A stretch of DNA of 26,396 bases, taken from positions 1 through 26,396 of the forward strand of contig LWCA01000474.1 in assembly GCA_001642005.1 (NCBI GenBank), given 5' to 3'. Shown here one piece after another: positions 1 to 10,600 of this stretch (the first letter of the stretch is position 1; each line of letters opens with the position of its first letter). The DNA is from Intoshia linei (lineage: Eukaryota > Orthonectida > Rhopaluridae). The notes below the pieces were generated by a model. That model was not told where the DNA came from. It saw only the letters and a program-made list of their open reading frames with translations, and ran no database searches. Both the position numbers and the translations under genes were made by a program.

Positions 1-150
1 AGGTTGAAATTTATCTTAATATACGTCCCGGAAAAAACTGTAATTGAAATGTGGTCTTAAAAAAATTCTAAGATGGGTAGTTATTTAAATAAAGTTGAAC
101 ACACACACAAACCAAAATCGCGTAGCCTTTGATATAAATTAGGATTATTA
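1..150. repeat. Left arm of a ~150 bp inverted repeat flanking phosphorylase exons 1-2
   Basis: The reverse complement of 3880-4027 aligns to this stretch at roughly 85% identity by eye. Shared blocks include AAAAAACTGTAATTGAAATG, AAGATGGGTAGTTATTTAA, AAGTTGAACACACACACAAA and GCGTAGC. Similarity fades just after the GCGTAGC block (around GGATTATTATAATA). The arm starts at the window edge, so it may extend further left. No protein is encoded in it. It is probably one copy of a dispersed repeat family inserted in opposite orientation to the copy in intron 2. A single large element bounded by the two arms is less likely, because the interval holds two phosphorylase exons. Confidence 0.85.
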
Positions 151-1651
151 TAATAGGTAACTATAACTAGTTAATGAATTATGTAATAAATATATAACTA
201 AAATAAAATAAAATACGATCTTTTGATTTACGATCTTTTGAATGGACACGAATAGTTTTATACTTTAACTAGGTTGACTGTAATGTACTACGTACAAACA
301 GAACTTAGCTCTGACGAGGGCACATCTTTATTAACTGCTTAATTTAAAAATTATTCCAAAGTATGTTTTATAAAGTATTTCAAATATGTTTGATTTTTAA
401 AATAAAGGTAATTTAATGGTTTGACCATGAAGGTATGCGTTTCTGAGGCTGAAATTTACGACAATGTTAATGATCTTAAAACGCGTCCCATAATTAATGT
501 TTTTTTGAATTTTGGGGTTAATTTTATTTTAAAAAAAAGGGTGAATTGGGTTTTTGACTTTTAAGAACTCATTTTTGGAAAAATTATTTTTTTTGAAACT
601 GAGATATAAACATCACTTACTAAACCTTGTTTTAGAAATTGGGTATTTTTTAAATAAACAGTAACGCACAGACCATCATTTTTATATAAGTAAAGGATAA
701 ATTTTCGCATTGCTCCACGGTTCTAGAGGTTACATCACCGACAAGCATATTATTTTTTTATTTCAAATTTTTGAAAGCATACGATCATTGATCAACTTTT
801 TTTGACCCCAAATTTATTTAATGTCTAGATACATCCCTATTTATACAGAAAAACTGAAATTAATGAAAAAATTTGAACTTTAAAAAAGTGGTTCACTATT
901 TCGCCCACAGTAAATTGCCCCGCTTAGTTTGTTGCTACTGTTCACAAATCTGTTAAATATTATACAATGTAAAGAAATTAATAAATATTTACATTTATTA
1001 AGTACTTATAAGTAACACATTAAATTATCATAAAACACTAAAAATCAATAAAACATCGATAATATCGTAACATTATAAATTTAAATGACATAATTTACTA
1101 TATTCCAATGCATCACCCATTTAAATGTGTAGCTCAATTTTACTAAAATTGTAATCCCGTTAATACACGTCTACATTTTATGTATTTGTACTAATGTTTA
1201 TTAATATTTCTTCTGTAATTGATCAATATTTAAATTGTTATTTTAAACAAAATAATGTCCACACTGGAATGTTCTTTTGAATAATTATATAGAGTATGTT
1301 TTGAATAGAATTAATGATTTTGTAGAGTATATTCATTTTTTGCTTCGTTTATAAAAATAATTTACCAATCGAACAATTTATATGCATTATACTCAATTAT
1401 TTTTAATAATTATAATTGAAGTCATTTTAACTATAAAATCATTTATTAAGAATTTTAAATAATTTAACTAAAGTAAAAGTATATTTTTACTATAGTATTT
1501 TAATGAAACTATCTAAGCAATTTACATAAGTGTAACTAACTTGACTATTCGTATTTGTTTACACATTTTATATGCTCTATAAGCCTAATTTTGTTTTAGT
1601 ATTTTTATATTCATTCAATTTGTCTACCAGCTATCAGTTAAATTACCAATC
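151..1651. other. Upstream region of glycogen phosphorylase; no gene seen
   Basis: This is AT-rich sequence with no convincing coding exon. It holds a 13 bp direct duplication TACGATCTTTTGA (214-226 and 229-241) and a T-rich, GGGTGAATTGGG-containing patch near 500-600 that looks like a decayed piece of the minisatellite family seen elsewhere. The last ~100 bases before the ATG include TATA-like strings (TTTATATGC, CTATAAG near 1570-1580) and an acceptor-like TTTTGTTTTAG near 1600. A promoter or 5' UTR splice site must lie here, but neither can be fixed from sequence alone. Confidence 0.4.
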
Positions 1652-4600
1652 ATGTCAAATAATCCAACTACAAACCTCTCGAAAAGTGTCTTGGATCCTG
1701 AAAAATTGAGACAAATTAGTGTTAGAGGTAATTATTTTTAATTAATCTTATTCTGTTTAGGGATTGCTGTTTATGACGATGTTAAATCATTTATTAATCT
1801 TTTTAATCGACATCTACATTATAATTTGGTCAAAGATAGAAATGTAGCGACAGACCACGACTACTTTTACGCGGCTGCTTATGCTGCTAGAGACCATTTA
1901 TGTAGTAGATGGATCAGAACACTGCAACATTACAAATTGAAAGATCCCAAGGTTATTACATTTTTAGATTAATTTATACCAGTTGGATAATTTAAATCAA
2001 ATAAAATCTAGTTTATATTACTGACATTGACTTAAAGTTTAGTCTTGGACTAATCAATTTCATTCATTAATGTTTTCAAGTTGTTTTTAAAATAATCACG
2101 ATTGTATAAAATCTGTGGAATAATTACAAATGTAAAAATGTTATTATTTATTTTTCATAGTATAATGGCCACGACTTTCTAGATTCCACAAAACGGAATT
2201 TATAACAAATATGTTCCTATCATATTTTGAATTGTTCAATCCGCGAATTATCGGAAATTTAAGTTTAATTTAATTTAACGCAAAATTTAAGTTAGATTTT
2301 AATAATTTATTTTGTCATTTTTAATAATGTCAATGTTTTTTTTGTCATATGTCTTTAAAGGATATCCATGTTGTGCAAACGTTCTCAAATTAACAGAATA
2401 TTGACCAGATAGTGATTGATCAAATTTATGATCAAATTTTATAAACTCAAATCAACAGACTGTGATTGACTTGATAGACAATTTGATTAGATCCATACTG
2501 ATGGTCTATTTATAAAATGTTTTATTTTTGAATATCAATAAAATGTATGTTTGCTTTAGTTTTTATTGAGAATGAGCAACTAGAATATTAAACAGTTGTT
2601 CCATGTTAAATGATCAATATTGTGAATAGTAATTCAAAATAAATTCAGCATTGAAAAACATTATTAAAATTTTATTATACGGATTTTACTTTTTTAAGAC
2701 GATTTTACGAGCTGCGACGTTTGCCAACCCCAACATTATACTATTATTATATATTATATATAATTATAATACGATAATTATAATTACGATATATAATAAT
2801 TATTATACTGTGTATCATGGATTATAATAATTATTAGTAATTGTTATAATCATAAAAAAATTCATTGCAATATTAAATATTTTATACCTGTAGATCAGTG
2901 TTTCTTAACCTTTTTTACTTTAGGGCGCACCTGTGAAATAAATATAATAAAATAAAGATTTTGGCGCACCTTAAATTTTGTTAATAAAAAAACACATCGA
3001 TATTAGAAAATGTGCAACGATTAAAAACGATAAAAATATAAAATCATAATAATAATACAAAAATATTTCTATTTAATGATTTAGTAAAAAACATTTGATG
3101 TATAATGAAATGTTGACATTTTTGATGTTCAATATATTATTTACATAAATATAAATACTAATAATATAATAAATACCAAAAGTTTCATCAAGAATTTTCA
3201 AAGTAAAAGTTTGACATTAATTTTTAAAAATTTATAAAATAAAGTCAAATTTCTTTGCGGCGCATCTGAACTCTACTCGTTGCGCACAAGTGCGCCGAGG
3301 CGCACCGATTAAGAATCACTACTGTAGGTTGTAGAGAAGGGTTTCACGATATGGGTATTTTAAAATTTTGGCGCCATCAATTTAAATTTTTAATAAGAAT
3401 ATTCTTAAACCCAACCATTTGTACTAAAAATACATTTACCAACCTTAAAGGGAAAATTCATTTTCACAAACCCTTATGTGAACTATTCAATTTTATCAAC
3501 TCTTAAGGAAAAACCCACTTTTACAATTTCTATAAAGATTTTTACTAAATTCCAACTATTTTTACTTAAATTCAACCATTTTTACTTAAATCCAATCATT
3601 TTTACTAAAAATATAAATTTACCAACCCTTTAGGGAAAATTCCTGTTTTACCAAACCTTAAGGGAAAAATCCAGTTTTATCAATCCTAAAATGAAAAAAT
3701 CAGTTTTATCAAACTTTTAGGGAAAATTCCACTTTTACCTACCCTTAAGGGAAAAATTCAGTCTTACCAACCCTTAAGGGATTAATCCAATTTAACAATC
3801 CCTAAAACGAAAAATGCAGTTTTACCAACCCTAAAAGTTTAAAATTTTAACTGCATTTTTAATTATAATACATTACAATATAATCCTTACTTATATAATA
3901 TGCTACGCGCTTTTTGTTTGTGTGTGTGTTCAACTTTAATTAAATAACTACCCATCTTAAAATTTTATAAAGTCCACATTTCAATTACAGTTTTTTCTGG
4001 AGGTGTTCGAAAATATCTTTCAACTTCCCAAACTCACATCTTACAGGTTAAAAACCCCAATTGCCTTTTTTTGAAAATCAAACAGGTTGGAGAATTTAAA
4101 AAAATATACGTTATAATTTTCATTGTAATATTGTATTGATTTATCGTGATTTTTTTGTGAAATGTGCGCATCCAAGGAAACTTTTTGGAAACGACTACTT
4201 CAACGGACGCGTTCCGAATCAGAAATTTGAACTATATCATATGAAATAATTAGTATTACATTTAAATTACTTTAAATGTATATTGTGACGATTTAATTTA
4301 ATTTTAATTTATATAATTTAGAAAGTATACTACATATCCTTAGAATTTTATATGGGCAGAACTTTAACAAATACATTATTAAATTTGGGAATACAAAGTA
4401 TATGTGATGATGCACTGTATCAAGTATTTTATATCAAATATTTGTTATAGATAGATTTGTACGGTTTTAAAAACGTACTGACTATTTTATGAATCGACGT
4501 TTAAAGTAAAATAAAAGTGAAATAGTGATACTGTTATAAATATAATTATACGATTCAAAACTAATTTAAATTTAAATATAATCTGATAATACCATTTTAT

Positions 4601-7600
4601 ATAAGATAGTGAACCCTATAATTGATATATTTTTATGTATTTAGATGGGATTAAATTTGGAAGATATTGAAGAAGTTGAAGTGGATGCAGGATTAGGAAA
4701 TGGTGGTTTAGGTCGTTTAGCAGCTTGTTTCCTAGATTCGATGGCTTCTTTAGGTATAGCTGGTTTTGGTTATGGTATACGTTACGATTACGGATTGTTT
4801 ACTCAAAAAATCATTGATGGGTGGCAACATGAGGAAGCTGATGATTGGCTACGATGTGCTAATCCATGGGAAATGTAAATTTTTATTAAATTTATATATT
4901 ATTAATAATAATAATCTATACAAAATGTCTGATTATAATGTTTGATAAAATGGGTTAAATAATGTCAGTAAAAATTTTGTGCTGGTGGTGCAGTTTTGCA
5001 CATTACTAATATTTATTTGTAGAAATTATTAAATTTTAAAGAATTGGCTGAGCGGTACAGATACATTTTATGAATTTATGATTTATTAATGGTAAAAAGG
5101 TACCCCTTTTCATACCAATGATTTGATGCGAGGTAGTTACTTTTTATGGGGATTAATTAATTTGTCAGTATTTTAACTAAATACTGACATTTTTTAATAA
5201 AAAATTTTCTGTATTTTCAACATAAAATTGTCAGTATACACATTAAAAAATCAGTAATAAAAAGTATTTTGTCAGTATTCAATTACATATTTGTCAGTTT
5301 TTAATTGCTTTCTTGTCAGTACATAATTGCATTTTTGTCAGTAAATATATTAACTAGATCAGTATTCATCGAAAATTGTAAGTAACTTAACAAAAAAGTA
5401 TGTAGAAATAAACACATTTTATAAAATAATATTTTATCAGTAAAAAAATTGAATGTAAGTTTGATGATTTTGGAGTGTCAGTATAAAAATTAAAAATCTA
5501 GTTTTTGAAAATTTATTTTATAAAATACAATTACATGTAATTAATACATAAGAGCTTTAGTAGCTCTTTTTGGTCGTTCTCTTGACCTTTTTTACTAATT
5601 TTTCCTTGTTTTGCTGCTGGTGGGACGATTAATTAATTTGTCAGTATTTAACAAACCAAATTATGTAATTATGTCAATCCCTTTAATCTTTTTTATATCT
5701 CTCACTTGTCTTTATTATTATCCTTGTTAAGTTAATAATTAGGTTAATTTTATGAAATACTTTATATAATTATATCATCCACTACAGACCCAAGTTAAAA
5801 CTGAAATATTAAGATATTACCATATTATATCTAGAAACCAAATTACAAAAAAATTAAAAATATTCTATGCTGTTCACACCAGAAAATATTTTTTTATGAG
5901 AAAAAATTATGTCAATTAATATGTTAATTAATTGTGTCAGTATTTTTCTTATTGATTTGTCATTATTTTTCAGAATTGTAGATGGTTTGTCAGTATTTTA
6001 GGTGCCTATACTGACAAAATAATTTTTTTTACTGCCTTTCTAATTTAAATACTGAAAATCAATTATTTATACTGACAAACCATCTACAATAATGAAAAAT
6101 CAGTAAGAAAAATACTGACACAATAAATGCACGCCCTTTTTATGAACATCAGTCCATATATATTTTTATCATTTGTTTGTGTGATGTTAACAATACGAAA
6201 GGATCTATATTTTTTGAAAAATATGACTAAAATGAAATGAATCCATTTTTATGAAAAAGTCGTACTAATACGTAATAAATATCATATGTGGCAATGCGGT
6301 GGATTTAACCCTATGGGTATACACTGTGTCATGCTAATAGAAATATTTTAGTTTAATTTGAACCTTTTTGGATCTAATTTATTTAATTTTTATGGAAATT
6401 TTAAATTATATTCATTAAAGTGACTTAGATTAACCGTTCATTATTAAAGATTAAGAAACAGAGATAGGACCCTATTATTTTATTATCTGATAGGGACTCC
6501 TGATGGCTCGGTCACGCTTTGTCCATACTGAAAATTATTTCAATCTATACTCTATATATACTTTATATATACCTATATATTAATTTTTCTGAAGTACAAA
6601 AATTCTTAACTACTTAAAATGACTAGCATCATAATTATACTAAAACAATTTCAGTTCAAATTAAAAGCTGTAGATACGTAAAACATTTTATTTTTTTTTT
6701 TAATGATAATAATGGTTGATTATTAATTGTATAAAATGAAATGACCTGCAAATATAATAAGTGGAATGAAACTAAAAATATTTTTATTTTTTCATTGTTT
6801 TATTGCAGTGATTCTCGGTTAAAATAATGTACAGACACACTTTCAAAATATTTATTTTTTAGACCCCAAGGGAAACATGAAATATAAAACATTAATGAAT
6901 AAATTAAAGGTTTTCATCATAGGATTTAGTAATATCGTGTTATTTAAGAAAAATGGGAAAAAGAGGATATTTCCCTTAAGCGTTGGTAATATTGGAGTTT
7001 TATTTTGTGGTTGGAATAAGAGGTTTTTCTCATAAAATTTGGTAAAATCGTGTTTTTCAAAAAAATATTGGAAAAAGGGTATTTTTCCCTTAAATTTTGG
7101 TAACATTGGATTTTTTATTTTGTGGTTTGTGAAGTGGATTTTGTTCATAAGGTTTCGTAAAATCGAATTTTTCAAAAAAATATCGTTAAAAATGCATTTT
7201 TCCATAGGGCTTGAAATGTTATTTTTTATTAAATTTTATTAATGGTGGATAAAAGTGGGATTTTTAAAATAATAATTTAGCGGTCGTCTAGGCCTTGGGA
7301 TAATCAACATGTAGAAACACTGTAAAAAATATTAAAAAGTCTCGCATAAAAATAAACAAAAGTTAATCAAAATGTTTCTATATTATATTTGAATGTCACC
7401 GACCCCAGACTTATAATTTTGAACACCAATCGGGAACCACTGTTTTAATGTATACATAATATATAAAAAATTCCAATAAAATGGAATGACATTTTCTTTT
7501 AGGACCAATTATTCCGTTAACCAGGAATTAACCTGTATTTTTTTTAAATTTGACAAAGACAATGTATGTTTAATAAATATTATGTATATTTTTTTGGACT

Positions 7601-10600
7601 AACAAACCAACATCAATTTAATAAAATTGATATCCACACTTTAGTATTATTTGAAATGTAAAATTATAAAATTATGATTACAGTAATATTTAGAGCTCGA
7701 CCAGAGTACACGGTTCCAGTTGGTTTTGGAGGATATGTGGAAGTTATAAATGGAAAAAGTATTTGGAAAAAAGATGTCACTATTCTAGCAGTACCGTACG
7801 ATACACCTATTCCGGGGTACAGAAATAATGTAGTAAATACATTACGTTTGTGGTCAGCTAAAGCCAATAATGCATTTGAATTTGAAAGATGTAAGGTTTA
7901 TAATAGAGGTCATGAAAGGAATTTTTATTAAAATAAATTATTAGTGTGACAATGTAAATTGTGCACATTTATTATTGTAATAATAATTATTTATCATTGC
8001 ACTTTTTAAAACAATTAAAGAAGTAATACTATTCCTCACAGTTTCTGACCTCATATATTTATAATACAAAATTTGATATTCAATTTAGTTAACGTTGGAG
8101 AATATGTTGATTCTGTCATTGAAAAAACTCAAGCCGAAAATATTAGCAAAGTTTTGTATCCAAATGACAATGTATATTTTTAATATTATAATGGGTGTGA
8201 CTATGAAAAAAATAAAAATTTCATGGACACATGGCCATGAGAGGGCTGTGATGGGCCGATTATTCTAATTAAATAAATTTGATGTTAGAAAAGGTTTTTA
8301 TATGGTTTTGTCCAATTTTTTTTAAATGTGTATATAGGGTTCTACAATTTTAATCTGACTGGGCCGACTGTTATACTTTTATATTTGTGAGTTTTATACT
8401 TGATTTAAAAATTGATAAGTCGTGTTAATCATATAATATACATAACATGAAATAATATTTTATTAGGCATTTTCTGGCAAAGCCTTACGTTTAAAACAGG
8501 AATATTTTTTGGTGGCGGCCTCTGTTACGGATACTATTAGAAAATTTAAAGGCACAAATGCATACAAGAAAAATTTGCATTCTAGAAAAAAACTATGGAC
8601 AGATGTTTATTCTGAAAAGGTAATTTTAGTTCATGGTAAATTAGCGTAAAAGTATAGTTTGGTTGTTATTTCTCTATTTGTTGATATTTATATACATTAA
8701 GGTTGCATTACAACTAAATGATACTCACCCTTCATTGGCTATACCAGAACTTATGAGAGTATTAATGGACGAAGAAGGAATATCATATGAGGATGTAATT
8801 AAACATTTTTAGTGATTAATATTTAAACATACTAGGCATGGAGGTGTACTAAAATGTCCTGTTCATATACTAACCATACTGTTTTACCTGAAGCGCTAGA
8901 ACGGTATTGATTTTAAATTTTTATCAACTAAATATAGTCAATTTAAAATATGTCATATTAATAAAATAAACAGTAAATGCTATTTTCGAGTATCGGAGGT
9001 GCGAGAAAATTTTTCTAAAAATTTTTCATTTTTGTATAAAAACTATCAAATATTGACAATATAAAATTTGTAAATTTGACGCATATAAAACATTATGATT
9101 CCAAAACCAAAGTATGGAAACATTATATTATATCGCTGTATTTATTTATATATTTATATCTTTTTGACATTAGTTGGGAAGTGTCTCTTCTGGAAAAAGT
9201 TCTACCTCGTCATTTACAAATAATTTATGATATAAATGCACGATTTTTAGAGGTAATTGGTTGAAAGTCTTAAATATTTTTCTATTTTTTTGATTTATTT
9301 AGGAAGTAAAAAAAATTTATCCTGGAAATTTTGATATGATTCGAGATATGTCGATTGTTGAAGAATCCCCTGTAAAAAGCATAAATATGGCACATTTATC
9401 GATTGTTGGATCACATGCAATAAATGGAGTCGCAGAAATACATTCTAATATTATTAAAACTAAAACGTAATTTATCGCAACTTTGATTTTTTTAATTGTA
9501 TTTGAACTCATTAATTACATAATTCATGAAAAACTATGTAATTAGTGTAATTTAAAATTGAAATTGTAGTACCTTTCAAAAATTAAAATTGTTTATCAAT
9601 ACAATAAAATTATAATTTATTTTGGGTATTTTATTATTAATCAACTTAAAAATTAATTTTTAGATTTAAAAACTTTTATACCATTTGGCCTAAAAAATTT
9701 CAAAATAAAACTAATGGAATAACCCCTCGACGGTGGCTTATGCTGTGCAATCCTTCTCTCTCTCATTTCATTACTGAAGTAAATTTTATTTTTATATACA
9801 TAAGTATAATATATAGTACTAGCTTGGCTATTTTGTATTTCCTATAAACAGAACCTAGTTTTGCCGACGGTGGACTTTTCTAATTCTACTAAAAAAATTT
9901 ACCTGAACCTCTGGAAAAAAAACTTTTTAACAAAAAGTTTTTTTTATAATAAAGTACAAAAAAATTCTCGTAAAAACGCTCTTTTGAAAATATGATACTA
10001 AAAAAATACCATAAAAACCCTCTTTAAAATTTGGGGAAAAAAGTTTTGTTAAAAAGTTTTTTTGAAAATAAAGTACAAAAAAAATCCCATAGAATCTCTT
10101 TTGAAAATGATGACTAAAAAACATGGAGCTCGACGAAATTTTTGTAAAATGTGTGGCCATTAAAAATTATATCTTTGAATATCATAACTATTTTGTGTCT
10201 AAAATTTAAAATTTCAAGTCAAGAATATGTTAATAGTCAACATTTGCTATACTCTTTAATAATTTTTGGTTTTCCATTTTTTGAGGAATCGCTAAACCTA
10301 TTAAACCAGTGGCCACCAAACTTTTTGACATGGGGGCCGGAATAACTACAAAAAAAATCGACGGGCCAGATGGAAAATTACGATTTAAAATAAATAAGTT
10401 TTTTATGATTTATAAATGACAAGTCGATAGTATATATTTAAAATCTATGTCGATGATATATGATAATTTGTAAGATATTACCGGTGTATTTTGTAATTGA
10501 TTTGTAGTTCGCGGGCCCTAGTTTGGTGATCACTGTATTAAACTATCCAAAGTATAGCAAATCATGTTATATTTAATTTTAATTTTTCATATTATTAATA

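Larger units (their letters stand above)
1952..4321 (+). other. Phosphorylase intron 2 (2370 bp), enlarged by repeats
   Basis: The intron runs from AAG|GTTATT to TTTAG|AAAGTA. It contains AT-palindromic sequence (2740-2840), one hAT-type MITE (2896-3321), a 29 bp minisatellite (3436-3838) and the right inverted-repeat arm (3880-4027). Nothing coding was found in 1952-2890. Most other introns of this gene are under 300 bp, so the extra length is largely explained by inserted repeats. Confidence 0.85.
4875..7693 (+). other. Phosphorylase intron 4 (2819 bp), packed with repeats
   Basis: The donor is GAAAT|GTAAAT and the acceptor ATATTTAG|AGCTCG; joining them restores the WEIARPE stretch expected of phosphorylase. 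The intron holds the GTCAGTA repeat cluster (about 5150-6125) with its long hairpin, and a second hAT-type element (6806-7442). 6130-6800 and 7451-7690 show nothing recognisable beyond AT-rich sequence. A short reverse open frame over 6852-7205 is low-complexity K/F/N sequence made by the minisatellite, not a gene. Confidence 0.85.

Noticed and set aside
6852-7205. 117-codon reverse open frame
   Set aside because: It lies wholly inside the minisatellite within hAT element 2, is extremely rich in K, N, F and I, and has no motif. It is produced by repeat composition.
8190-8370. GGGCCGA-containing segments in phosphorylase intron 6 as a MITE
   Set aside because: Two GGGCCGA strings occur, but there are no terminal inverted repeats or target duplication.
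9927-10160. 77-codon reverse open frame rich in F and K
   Set aside because: It covers the ~119 bp tandem repeat in phosphorylase intron 12. The repeated peptide pattern follows the DNA repeat, with no start context or homology.
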